Shown here: piece after piece, positions 43,178 through 51,674 of the stretch
Numbering within the stretch: position 1 is the stretch's first letter
How the letters are laid out: every line of letters starts with the position of its first letter
Source of the DNA: Endoryza foliicola
GTDB taxonomy: Bacteria > Bacteroidota > Bacteroidia > Chitinophagales > Chitinophagaceae
Length of the DNA stretch: 64,000 nucleotides
Assembly (NCBI GenBank): GCA_965226965.1
Contig: OZ245715.1
Span: 2,480,001 to 2,544,000 of the forward strand
Direction: 5' to 3'
The notes under the pieces: generated by a model
Seen by the model: the letters and a program-made list of their open reading frames with translations, nothing else
Database searches by the model: none
Told to the model about the DNA's origin: nothing
Program-made: the position numbers and the translations under genes

Positions 43178-45168
43178 AACGGTGCGACAAACAAGATAGT
43201 GGTGCCTTGATCGCTGGAATTTACTTCTAAGCTTCCTTCAACCATTTCCATTCTTCTTTTCATATTGCTTAATCCGTTTCCAAATCGTTTGAGTTTCTCT
43301 TGATCAATTCCAACCCCATTATCGGTAACCCGAATGGCCAAAGTCTTCTTGTCGGTATTGATCTCGATTCCCATGGATACTTCTGTAGCATGTGCATGCT
43401 TCAGAATATTATTGAGCGATTCTTTTATACTCAAAAAGATGTTTCTTCTTTTCTCTCCACTCATCTCCACATTTGGAATGCTATTGGGAAGTGCCACGCG
43501 GCAATTGATCTCTGTATTGTCGAAATACTCAAGGGTGTGCGAACGTACGTAAGCAATCAGACTTTCTAAACTATCATTCGAACTTTTCATGGTCCAAATA
43601 ATACTGTTCATTTTTCCCAATAGGTCATTCGATGCATTGGAGATGCGTTCCAATTCAGGAAATTTATCATCCTTAATTTTGGTACGCATAATTTCACTCA
43701 TCAAACGGATTGCGGTCATTCCCGACCCTAACTCATCGTGCATGTCGGCAGAAATTCGATCACGCTCTTCTTGTCTTGTGGTTGCGATCGCCAATTGTTT
43801 TTCAAACTCATTTCTTTCTTTTTCCAATAATAAACGTTCTTTTTCACGGGCTCTTTCAGAAATTTCGACTCTGTTTTTGTAAGACAATCCCAATAAGAAC
43901 GCTAACAACTCAAGCGCTACACCGGCTTCATAATAAAACAGACCTCGATTGAACAATGAGAATTTATCAGCAGAGAATTTTATTTTGAAAATGGTCATTA
44001 GCGAAAGCACTGAAAATACCAATAATGCGATGTTTCCGGCTGCTAGATACTTAATGAGCGCATCTTTCTTTCTCAAACCATATACGATGAATACAATTCC
44101 TGTAACAAACATGAAGACTTTTGTTACATAATTTTCAATGATATAAAGTAACACGTACTGAGTAGTGAAAAAGTAAACACAGGTGAACACTAAAAACATT
44201 AATCCCAAAATCACCATCGTAACTTTGAAAAACTTATAAAGAAAAGGATGATCTGTTTTGGTGTTGAGAAATTTGCTCATGAAAATCAGATAGAAAATAA
44301 CTCCCACAACTAACCCAAGAAAGTCATAATACTCCTCATAGAGGAAATTCCATTCCACGTTTAGTCCAATAGCCGAGGTTTTAAAGAAAAACACAAAAGT
44401 GGAGCATGTAGCGTAGATGGCATAATAGAGAAATTCGTTATTTCTGTTTTGCGAGAAGAGCGATAGAGAATAAAACACCATGAGAAGCATCATTCCGGCA
44501 AAAATATAGGTCATCATGTCCATCCCTGTATCTCTAAACTTCAACTGGTGAGCCCAACTTTTTATAAAGTCCTTCTCTATAATACAGGGATTGAAATGGT
44601 TGGCATTGGTACGAATGAAATTCATCTCGGCGAAATAAACAATTGTATCACCGGGCTGTATGGTCAGCAAGCGGCTTCCTTTGAAATATTTGTCATCCTC
44701 TGCTTGTTCTGGAACAGGAATGGGACTGTTAACGCCGGCCTTTTTATCAGTATAGTAAAGTTCAAAATTTCGATGGTAGTAGCCTGGTGAGAAATACACT
44801 TCCTTCTCAATAGGCAGGGTATTGGTAACAGCAAAACACATGATCAGCTTGTGCTCCAAAAAGCGATCCGGCATGCTCGGGTTCATCGCTGTATAAGGGA
44901 TGTGTTGGTACTCCAAATTTTGGAGTTCAGAAGCCTCTACTTGGTCAATGTTTTTAGAATTGAATACCGCGAGGCGGTTGATATTATCGTAGAGTCGAAT
45001 GGTGGCAACATCGCGAACTGAGTCGACCGGCAGTTGTTGAGCAGTCAAAGATTTAACCGATGAAAGCAAGAACAGGGCTAAAAGGAGCTTTTTTAGCATG
45101 CGTTGAAGGTTGCTTTCTCGGATTCGGTTCATGTGCAATTTCTTGGTTTTGGTACCTGAAAAATACAT
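43174..45168 (-). CDS. 7TM-DISM sensor histidine kinase (LytS/NarX-type kinase core)
   Basis: The 664-residue frame starts at ATG 45168; Met24 (base 45099) begins a clean signal peptide (MLKKLLLALFLLSSVKSLTA) and is likely the true start. Domains: an extracytoplasmic 7TMR-DISM sensor (about 50-190), seven membrane helices (about 205-430), a coiled coil (about 435-475), a HisKA_3-like helix with ERDRISADMHDELGSGM (phospho-His) and an HATPase with SIKESLNNILKHAHA and VTDNGVGI. A response-regulator gene is not adjacent. Such kinases sense ligands in the periplasm. It is divergent from ftsK. Confidence 0.9.
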   Translation of the reverse strand: MYFSGTKTKKLHMNRIRESNLQRMLKKLLLALFLLSSVKSLTAQQLPVDSVRDVATIRLYDNINRLAVFNSKNIDQVEASELQNLEYQHIPYTAMNPSMPDRFLEHKLIMCFAVTNTLPIEKEVYFSPGYYHRNFELYYTDKKAGVNSPIPVPEQAEDDKYFKGSRLLTIQPGDTIVYFAEMNFIRTNANHFNPCIIEKDFIKSWAHQLKFRDTGMDMMTYIFAGMMLLMVFYSLSLFSQNRNNEFLYYAIYATCSTFVFFFKTSAIGLNVEWNFLYEEYYDFLGLVVGVIFYLIFMSKFLNTKTDHPFLYKFFKVTMVILGLMFLVFTCVYFFTTQYVLLYIIENYVTKVFMFVTGIVFIVYGLRKKDALIKYLAAGNIALLVFSVLSLMTIFKIKFSADKFSLFNRGLFYYEAGVALELLAFLLGLSYKNRVEISERAREKERLLLEKERNEFEKQLAIATTRQEERDRISADMHDELGSGMTAIRLMSEIMRTKIKDDKFPELERISNASNDLLGKMNSIIWTMKSSNDSLESLIAYVRSHTLEYFDNTEINCRVALPNSIPNVEMSGEKRRNIFLSIKESLNNILKHAHATEVSMGIEINTDKKTLAIRVTDNGVGIDQEKLKRFGNGLSNMKRRMEMVEGSLEVNSSDQGTTILFVAPF

Positions 45169-45234
45169 TTTTTAAGTCAGCAGCCCAAAAACAGGTAAAT
45201 TGCCCACAGATCGCTGCCAATGGCGGCTAGTACT

Positions 45235-45242
45235 TATCTTTG
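45235..45242 (+). promoter_or_regulatory. -7 element TATCTTTG directly before ftsK
   Basis: TATCTTTG ends 4 bases before ATG 45247, so the ftsK transcript is likely leaderless or nearly so. The ATG at 45220 would lie upstream of the promoter and is rejected. Confidence 0.55.
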
Positions 45243-45246
45243 CACT

Positions 45247-47841
45247 ATGGCGAATCGATTGAAGACGGGGAAGAAAACATCCAAACCTACGGCTGACCAA
45301 TTAAAGCCCGAAGAAGATATCAAAGTATCTGTTCAACAACTGGTAAGGGATGAAAGAACCCGAAAAATTGCTGGTACCCTCTCTTTATTGGCTGCAGTGT
45401 TTTTATTTGTAGCCTTTACTTCCTATTTGTTTACCTGGAGAGAAGATCAAGACAAAGTTTTGAATCAAGGCGCCTCCATTTTACTTCCTTCGGCAGATGT
45501 AAAATCACTTAATTTATTAGGTAATATTGGTGCGTATATCTCACATCAGTTCTTTTTCAATGGATTTGGACTTGCATCTTATTTTTTCTGTTCCTTCTTC
45601 TTTGTGGTAGGAGCAAATGCACTTTTTTCTAAGAAACTGTTTTCAATAGCCAGGAACATTCGGTACCTCATTGTTGGGGTAGTATTCTTCAGCGTGTTGC
45701 TTTCGTTCCTTACGGCACGCAATCATTTTGCTTGGGGTGGTGCTTTTGGAGATATGTTAAGCGATTGGTTGGTTAAAATGATCGGTTTTATCGGCACAGC
45801 AGCGGTCTTATTGGTTGTTGGGTTGGCCTTTTTTATCTGGCGTTTCAATCCTGTTTTCAATGTTCCCAAATTACCAAAGAAAGAAACAAGTACTGCCAAC
45901 ACTGAAAGTGCAATTGAATCGGAGGAGGCAGCTCCTGCAATTGCGCCCATTGGTGAGGACGAAAACAATTCGGTAGAAACTCCTACAAAAGGAAATAAGT
46001 TGAAAGGAAAGAAGGGTGTTGTAGTAATACCTCCCTCAAAAAATACAGATTCCATACCGTTCGACATTATTGAAAAAGAAGCTCCTGCTGCCGATGACAT
46101 TCGCAAAGGAATGCTGGAAACCACCGAAGAGAATGCAGCATTGGAAGAAGAAGCTGAGGAGCCAGTGATAATGCCAGTGGAAACTCCGGTTCCTGCGGTA
46201 GCACCGCCCATTGTAGAACCTACGGTAGTTACACCCAAAGTGCCCCTTTCTGAAATTCCTCTTGAAATCAAAGTTGCAACTGAAGCTGAAGAAGAGCAAG
46301 AAGAAGAAGCTCCGGCTGCAAAACCCGTGGAAATGGAGCCTTACGAGCCAACTTTGGATCTTCGCGATTATAAATATCCACCGCTCGATTTGTTGGAGAC
46401 CCACGGAAGTGAAAAGATCATTCAAGATCCAACAGAATTGGAGTCTAATAAAAACCAGATCATCAATACCCTCAAACACTACGATATTGCCATTCAAAAA
46501 ATTAGTGCCACAGTTGGTCCAACAGTAACACTTTATGAAATTGTACCGGCGCCGGGGGTGAGAATTTCAAGGATTAAAAACTTGGAAGATGATATCGCAC
46601 TTAGTTTGGCCGCACTCGGAATTCGTATCATTGCCCCAATTCCAGGTAAAGGCACCATTGGTATTGAAGTACCCAATGTGAAGAAAACCATTGTAAGCAT
46701 GAAAACGGTGTTGGCATCAGAAAAATTCCAACACAATAATTTTAGCTTACCCATTGCCGTTGGTAAAAAAATCGATAACGAAAATTTCATTGTTGATTTG
46801 GCTACAATGCCCCACTTGCTGATGGCAGGGGCTACCGGACAAGGTAAATCGGTAGGGGTGAATGCGATACTTGTATCATTACTCTATAAAAAACATCCTT
46901 CTCAATTGAAGTTTGTTTTAGTGGATCCAAAGAAGGTAGAATTAAGTTTGTATCGAACCATCGAAAAACATTTCTTGGCGAAATTGCCGGGAGAAGAAGA
47001 GGCTATTATCACCGACACAAAGAAAGTGGTAAATACCTTGAATGCACTTTGTATAGAGATGGACAATCGGTACGATCTTCTCAAAGAAGCCGGTGCCAGA
47101 AACATCCGAGAATACAACGAAAAGTTCATCAAACGCAAATTAAACCCGCAGAAAGGGCATCAATTCCTGCCCTTCATCGTATTGGTTATTGATGAATTTG
47201 CCGATTTGATCATGACGGCGGGTAAGGAAGTAGAAATGCCCATTGCCCGTTTAGCCCAATTGGCACGTGCTATTGGTATCCATTTGATCATCGCTACCCA
47301 ACGCCCTTCAGTAAATATTATCACCGGTACCATCAAAGCGAACTTCCCGGCTCGAATCGCGTTTAAAGTGTCGTCAAAAGTGGATTCAAGAACCATTTTA
47401 GACACCGGTGGGGCCGAACAATTGATCGGGAAAGGCGATATGTTGATCTCCTATAATGGCGAGGTTTCCCGATTACAGTGCGTTTTCGTTGATACCCCGG
47501 AAGTGGAAAGTGTGTGTGATTATATCGGTGACCAACGTGGCTACCCACAAGCTTTCTTGCTTCCGGAGTATGTAGATGAGAAAGACATGGATGCCAAAGA
47601 TTTCGATCTGAGCGATAGAGATCCCTTGTTTGAAGACGCAGCACGCTTGATTGTTCAACATCAAGTTGGGTCTACCTCTCTCATTCAAAGAAGAATGAAA
47701 TTGGGATATAACCGCGCGGGGCGTCTTATGGACCAGCTGGAATCTGCCGGAATTGTAGGCCAAAATCAAGGATCTAAGGCTCGAGATGTGCTTATTAAAA
47801 CCGAAATGGATCTGGAACAGCACCTAAGCAGCCTCGGTTAG
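45247..47841 (+). CDS. ftsK: FtsK/SpoIIIE-family DNA translocase
   Basis: The 864-residue protein has four N-terminal membrane helices (about 45-200), a Pro/Glu-rich linker (about 210-370, EEEQEEEAPAAKPVEMEP), an alpha-beta motor with Walker A ATGQGKSVGVNA (about 530) and Walker B FIVLVIDEFADLI, and a C-terminal gamma winged helix (VGSTSLIQRRMKLGYNRAGR). FtsK anchors at the septum and pumps chromosome ends to the dif site. ATG 45247 is chosen because a -7 promoter element ends just before it. The length is typical. Confidence 0.96.
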   Translation: MANRLKTGKKTSKPTADQLKPEEDIKVSVQQLVRDERTRKIAGTLSLLAAVFLFVAFTSYLFTWREDQDKVLNQGASILLPSADVKSLNLLGNIGAYISHQFFFNGFGLASYFFCSFFFVVGANALFSKKLFSIARNIRYLIVGVVFFSVLLSFLTARNHFAWGGAFGDMLSDWLVKMIGFIGTAAVLLVVGLAFFIWRFNPVFNVPKLPKKETSTANTESAIESEEAAPAIAPIGEDENNSVETPTKGNKLKGKKGVVVIPPSKNTDSIPFDIIEKEAPAADDIRKGMLETTEENAALEEEAEEPVIMPVETPVPAVAPPIVEPTVVTPKVPLSEIPLEIKVATEAEEEQEEEAPAAKPVEMEPYEPTLDLRDYKYPPLDLLETHGSEKIIQDPTELESNKNQIINTLKHYDIAIQKISATVGPTVTLYEIVPAPGVRISRIKNLEDDIALSLAALGIRIIAPIPGKGTIGIEVPNVKKTIVSMKTVLASEKFQHNNFSLPIAVGKKIDNENFIVDLATMPHLLMAGATGQGKSVGVNAILVSLLYKKHPSQLKFVLVDPKKVELSLYRTIEKHFLAKLPGEEEAIITDTKKVVNTLNALCIEMDNRYDLLKEAGARNIREYNEKFIKRKLNPQKGHQFLPFIVLVIDEFADLIMTAGKEVEMPIARLAQLARAIGIHLIIATQRPSVNIITGTIKANFPARIAFKVSSKVDSRTILDTGGAEQLIGKGDMLISYNGEVSRLQCVFVDTPEVESVCDYIGDQRGYPQAFLLPEYVDEKDMDAKDFDLSDRDPLFEDAARLIVQHQVGSTSLIQRRMKLGYNRAGRLMDQLESAGIVGQNQGSKARDVLIKTEMDLEQHLSSLG

Positions 47842-47945
47842 AAATATGTTAAGTTTCCTCTTGGTTGCGAACGTTTCAACATCAAACAACGTCTAACGTA
47901 TTGATAAATTCCAATATATTTACATTAAAATCTTTAACCGTTATC

Positions 47946-48608
47946 ATGAAATCATTTTACTCCTTTATTGCTTGCAGCTTAATTGCCCTTACCGTTTCTG
48001 CTCAAAACAATAGTATTGGAAACAATGATCCGGCGGCCAAAAAAATATTGGACGGTGTGAGTGCGCAGTTTAAAACTTACAAAGCCATTCAAGCTGTTTT
48101 TACATTGAAGGTGGAAGATGCAAAAGGAAAAGTGCAAGGAATTAAAAAAGGCACGGTGTATTTGAAAGGCCAAAAGTACCGTGTGTCAATCACTGGTCAA
48201 GAGATTTTTTGCGACGGAAAAACCATTTGGACCTACGATAAATCAACCAATGAAGTAACCATCACAGCAGTTGATAATTCAGCATCTTCTATTACACCTC
48301 AAAAGCTGTTCACTAATTTCTACGATAAAGATTTTCTGTATAAACTGAATGGGGAACAAAAAGAAGGCAATAAAACCCTTCAGGAAATAGAATTGACTCC
48401 CACCGATAAAACCAAAAACTTCCACAAAGTGTATGTTTTGGTAGATAAAGCAACTAAAAATATTTACAGCACTCGGATCTTAGAGAAAGGGGGAAATAAG
48501 TTCAGCTATACAATCAATAGTTTCAATGGCAAAGCAGTTGTAGCAGATGCCATGTTTGTTTTCGATAAAGCTAAGTTTCCGGGAGTAGAAGTAGTAGACC
48601 TGCGCTAA
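47946..48608 (+). CDS. LolA-like outer membrane lipoprotein carrier
   Basis: ATG 47946 starts a signal peptide (MKSFYSFIACSLIALTVSA); upstream in-frame codons are leader. The 220-residue protein has the LolA-type open-barrel pattern: AKKILDGVSAQFKTYKAIQA, KKGTVYLKGQKYRVS, FCDGKTIWTYDKSTNEV, then a C-terminal strand set. LolA shuttles lipoproteins across the periplasm; in Bacteroidota such proteins are annotated as LolA family and could include non-Lol relatives. The gene follows ftsK by about 100 bases and converges, with a 4-base overlap, on ubiX. Confidence 0.87.
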   Translation: MKSFYSFIACSLIALTVSAQNNSIGNNDPAAKKILDGVSAQFKTYKAIQAVFTLKVEDAKGKVQGIKKGTVYLKGQKYRVSITGQEIFCDGKTIWTYDKSTNEVTITAVDNSASSITPQKLFTNFYDKDFLYKLNGEQKEGNKTLQEIELTPTDKTKNFHKVYVLVDKATKNIYSTRILEKGGNKFSYTINSFNGKAVVADAMFVFDKAKFPGVEVVDLR

Positions 48609-49162
48609 TTTCCCCAACGATACGTTTTGATATCAATTCCGGCCAAATCGAGGATTCTGTCGGTTACAGTTGCAGCAGCTTCGTCAAGAGTTTTGGGAAC
48701 ACTGTAGAAGGATGGTGTTGCCGGACATATAATGCCACCTGCCAACGTAACTGTTTCCATATTTCTAATGTGGATCAGATTGTAAGGGGTGTCACGAACC
48801 ATTAAGATCAGCTTTCTTCGTTCTTTTAATACCACATCTGCTGCTCTTGTTATTAGATCATTGGAGATTCCGGTGGCAATTCTGCCCAAAGTGCCCATGG
48901 AACAAGGAGCCACAATCATCGTATTGTACTGACCGGAACCAGACGCGAAAGGCGCCATAAAGTCATTTGTGCCATAATAGTGGATAGGGTAGGACTCATA
49001 ATCTTTATTCCCTAGTTCGGTAGCCCACACTGTTTTGGCATTCTCAGTCATCACCACCGCCAAGTCAGTCCATTGATTCTTAACTGTTAAGAGTTTCTCA
49101 ATGAGTTGTTTTGCGTAAATGGAGCCACTTGCACCCGTGATCGCCAACACAATTTTATGCAT
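48605..49162 (-). CDS. ubiX: UbiX-family flavin prenyltransferase
   Basis: The 185-residue flavoprotein has the N-terminal FMN-binding ITGASGSIYAKQL, the APCSMGTLGRIATGISNDLI loop, and VVLKERRKLILMVRDTPYN at the active site. UbiX makes prenylated FMN, the cofactor of UbiD decarboxylases in quinone biosynthesis. No ubiD is next to it. It converges on the LolA-like gene and is divergent from the thioredoxin-like gene. Confidence 0.94.
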   Translation of the reverse strand: MHKIVLAITGASGSIYAKQLIEKLLTVKNQWTDLAVVMTENAKTVWATELGNKDYESYPIHYYGTNDFMAPFASGSGQYNTMIVAPCSMGTLGRIATGISNDLITRAADVVLKERRKLILMVRDTPYNLIHIRNMETVTLAGGIICPATPSFYSVPKTLDEAAATVTDRILDLAGIDIKTYRWGN

Positions 49163-49200
49163 GATTTTTGAGTTATTTTAATAAGCAATATTAACTAAAG

Positions 49201-49734
49201 ATGCAAACAGTTAAACTGGGATTTTTGTTGACCATTTTCAGTGTGTTCCTTTTGTCAATGAAGAAAGACAAAGCGCCATCGGGTACACAATGGATGACAC
49301 TTGCTATGGCGGAAGACAGTTTGAAAGTAGCCAAAAGACCCGTATTAATTGACCTCTATACCGATTGGTGTGGTTGGTGTAAAGTGATGGATAAGAAAAC
49401 CTATTCCAACAAGAATGTGGCGGCTTATATTGCCAGCAAATTTTACGCAGTAAAAGTGAACGCAGAAAGCCGAACCGCTTTTACTTGGATGGGCAAATCG
49501 TACAACTACAATGAAAGATACAGAACAAATGACTTTGCAATGTTTCTAACACAAGGTCAACTTTCCTATCCAACTACCGTTATCATTCCTACTGATGGTA
49601 GTGAACCTCAAGCGATCCCCGGTTATCTTGAAACCAAAGACTTTGAACTAATTCTTACTTACTTCGGGGAAGGGCACTATGGTAAAATTCCTTTTCAGCA
49701 GTATCAACAGCAATTCAAATCCTCTTGGAAATAG
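49201..49734 (+). CDS. Secreted thioredoxin-like protein
   Basis: The 177-residue protein has an N-terminal hydrophobic segment (about 7-20), likely a signal or anchor, and a thioredoxin fold with the redox motif YTDWCGWCKVMDKKTY (about 57-72). The CGWC motif with a downstream TNDFAMFLTQGQLSYPTTVI (cis-Pro region) matches DUF255/thioredoxin_7-type proteins that act on periplasmic disulfides. No partner gene is adjacent. A long gene-free stretch follows. Confidence 0.87.
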   Translation: MQTVKLGFLLTIFSVFLLSMKKDKAPSGTQWMTLAMAEDSLKVAKRPVLIDLYTDWCGWCKVMDKKTYSNKNVAAYIASKFYAVKVNAESRTAFTWMGKSYNYNERYRTNDFAMFLTQGQLSYPTTVIIPTDGSEPQAIPGYLETKDFELILTYFGEGHYGKIPFQQYQQQFKSSWK

Positions 49735-49848
49735 CAAACAGTTGATCGAAATCAAGTTGATTTACATCAAGTAAAAACTAAAACTCCACTTATTCGGTTG
49801 TTCTATCAGTTTAGGCCAACTCAACACTCCTGAACTGCAAGAGTAACC

Positions 49849-49860
49849 GCAAACGTTTGC
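49849..49860. promoter_or_regulatory. LacI-family-like operator palindrome
   Basis: GCAAACGTTTGC is a perfect palindrome with the central CG typical of LacI/PurR-type operators. No LacI-family gene is present in the window, so the regulator, if any, is encoded elsewhere. Confidence 0.4.
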
Positions 49861-50024
49861 AGACTAATATTTTGTGTATTTACTTTATTTCTATATTGAT
49901 TTCAGTCAATTTAATATAAGTTGACTAAAAACCCTTTGTCAAAGAATGAAAGTAGACCTTAGCAAGCCCTATATTTGACTTTTCATAGGATAAGGTTTAA
50001 TGGTTAATGGTATTTGATTAGTGC

Positions 50025-50054
50025 AGTCCCGCGTTATTGCGGGACTCTTTTTTT
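50025..50054 (+). terminator. Orphan plus-strand terminator
   Basis: AGTCCCGC and GCGGGACT (8 bp) around GTTATT are followed by CTTTTTTTT. The nearest plus-strand gene ends 290 bases upstream. Confidence 0.85.
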
Positions 50055-50154
50055 GCTGGTATGCAAGAATATTTTTAAAAAGGAAACATCGCTTCTTAAT
50101 TCGAGGCTTTACTTTCTTCGCGTCAATCACAGAAATAAAAAAAATATTAAAAAG

Positions 50155-50190
50155 AAAGCCCGTCTCGTTATGAATGAGACGGGCTTTTTG
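50155..50190. terminator. Terminator after the alpha-oxoamine synthase gene
   Basis: AAAGCCCGTCTC and GAGACGGGCTTT are 12-base arms around GTTATGAAT. On the minus strand a T-rich run follows, fitting the gene at 50208-51467; the plus-strand side also has TTTTT. Confidence 0.88.
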
Positions 50191-50207
50191 GGCGATTTAA
50201 AAATCAC

Positions 50208-51467
50208 TTATTTTGACTCAGCCATATCGGGAATTGCTTCAACTTTGTAAGCACCGGCATCCAATTTCTTCTTGGTTTCTTCAAATGCAACCAGTGTAGC
50301 TTCGATATCAGCATCAGTATGTACTGCAGTAGGTATCAAGCGGTAAATGATATGCCCTTTTGGAATTACGGGATATACCACAATAGAACAGAAAATATTA
50401 TAGTTTTCACGAAGATCCATTACCATGGCGGTAGCTTCTTCTACGCCTCCTTTCATGTAAACGGGAGTAACAACAGAATCTGTTTTACCAATATCAAATC
50501 CTCTTTCTTTCAAACCATTTTGAAGCTTCAGGGCATTTTCCCAAAGTTTTGCCTTTAATGAAGGTTGAGTTTTTAATAGCTCCAATCTTTTGAGGTTACC
50601 AATTACAAGAGGCATCGGTAAACTTTTGGCAAAAATTTGAGAACGAATATTGTAACGAACGTAGTCGATGATGGCCTTGTCGCCGGCAATGAATGCACCA
50701 ATAGACGCCATTGATTTGGCAAACGTAGAGAAGTACAAATCAATTTGATCTTGTACACCTTGCTCTTCGCCTGCACCGGCACCCGTTTTACCGAGCGTCC
50801 CGAAACCGTGGGCATCATCTACTAACAAACGGAATTGAAACTTCGATTTTAATGCTACAATTTCCTTCAACAAGCCTTGGTCGCCGGCCATTCCAAACAC
50901 TCCTTCAGTTATTACTAAAATACCTCCTTGACCTTGCTTTTCAACCAAAGCTGTTGCTCTTTGCAATTGCTTTTCGCAATCTGCCACATCGTTGTGTTTA
51001 AATACAAAACGATGGCCGGGGTGCAATCGCACACCGTCAATGATACAAGCATGGCTTTCAGCATCGTACACAATTACATCATGACGACTCACCAACACAT
51101 CAATCAAACTCACCATACCTTGGTATCCAAAGTTCAGGAGAATGGCGTCTTCTTTTCCTTCGAATGCTGCCAACTCTCTTTCCAGTTGTTCGTGATAGTT
51201 GCTATTACCACTCATCATGCGCGCTCCCATCGGAAGTGCCAATCCAAATTCAGCTGCTGCGTCTGCATCTGCTTTTCTAACTTCCGGGTGATTCGCCAAG
51301 CCTAAATAATTATTCAAGCTCCATACAATCATATCCTTGCCTCTGAACTTCATTCTCGTTCCAATTTCACCCTCCAGCTTAGGGAATGCAAAATATCCGT
51401 GTGCACGCTCGCGGTGCTGACCTAAGGGACCATAGTTCTTGAGTAGTCTTTCAAACAAATCTGCCAT
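50208..51467 (-). CDS. PLP-dependent alpha-oxoamine synthase family enzyme (SPT/KBL/BioF-like)
   Basis: The 419-residue fold-type I enzyme has SLNNYLGLANHPEV near the N-terminus, GARMMSGNSNYHEQLERELA, DAESHACIIDG, VDDAHGFGTLG and the PLP-lysine region FSTFAKSMASIGAFIAG. Family members condense an amino acid with an acyl-CoA: serine palmitoyltransferase, 2-amino-3-ketobutyrate CoA ligase or 8-amino-7-oxononanoate synthase. The sequence is not clearly BioF and no biotin genes are near. Serine palmitoyltransferase for sphingolipids, common in Bacteroidota, is the favoured guess. It has its own promoter and terminator. Confidence 0.87.
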   Translation of the reverse strand: MADLFERLLKNYGPLGQHRERAHGYFAFPKLEGEIGTRMKFRGKDMIVWSLNNYLGLANHPEVRKADADAAAEFGLALPMGARMMSGNSNYHEQLERELAAFEGKEDAILLNFGYQGMVSLIDVLVSRHDVIVYDAESHACIIDGVRLHPGHRFVFKHNDVADCEKQLQRATALVEKQGQGGILVITEGVFGMAGDQGLLKEIVALKSKFQFRLLVDDAHGFGTLGKTGAGAGEEQGVQDQIDLYFSTFAKSMASIGAFIAGDKAIIDYVRYNIRSQIFAKSLPMPLVIGNLKRLELLKTQPSLKAKLWENALKLQNGLKERGFDIGKTDSVVTPVYMKGGVEEATAMVMDLRENYNIFCSIVVYPVIPKGHIIYRLIPTAVHTDADIEATLVAFEETKKKLDAGAYKVEAIPDMAESK

Positions 51468-51517
51468 ATCAAATTTTTTTTACCTGATGGGGCTTTCAGG
51501 ATGGTTTTTGAATGCCG

Positions 51518-51548
51518 CAAAGGTAACAAATTGCGCCGACGTTACCAA
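51518..51548 (-). promoter_or_regulatory. Bacteroidota promoter TTG-N20-TACCTTTG
   Basis: On the minus strand TTG (51548-51546) is followed after 20 bases by TACCTTTG (51525-51518), about 50 bases before the ATG at 51467. Both boxes and spacing match the consensus. Confidence 0.7.
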
Positions 51549-51652
51549 TCGAACAACAGTTGACTGATTTTATTTGCAACTGTATTGTAAATCATTTAGT
51601 TATATATTTATCCGTTCACAGAAAATTTACATGAAACAGTTTCGAATGAACT

Positions 51653-51660
51653 TATATTTG
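51653..51660 (+). promoter_or_regulatory. -7 element TATATTTG for the phosphatase gene
   Basis: TATATTTG lies 14 bases before ATG 51675; no clear TTG -33 box is seen. Confidence 0.5.
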
Positions 51661-51674
51661 CAAAAAAGCTACTA

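Larger units (their letters stand above)
49735..50207. other. 473-base gene-free stretch with operator-like palindrome and two terminators
   Basis: No convincing gene is seen; a plus-strand frame at 50014-50250 runs through both hairpins. The stretch holds a perfect 12-base palindrome at 49849-49860, an AT-rich middle, a plus-strand terminator at 50025-50054 with no coding gene before it for 290 bases, and a bidirectional hairpin at 50155-50190. A small RNA ending at 50054 is possible. Confidence 0.5.

Noticed and set aside
45723..46497. Minus-strand frames of 182 and 153 codons inside ftsK
   Set aside because: They are shadows of the Pro/Glu-rich linker; the ftsK frame is complete and well conserved.
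50014..50250. Plus-strand frame of 78 codons
   Set aside because: It runs through two transcription terminators and into the 3' end of the opposite gene; composition is not protein-like.
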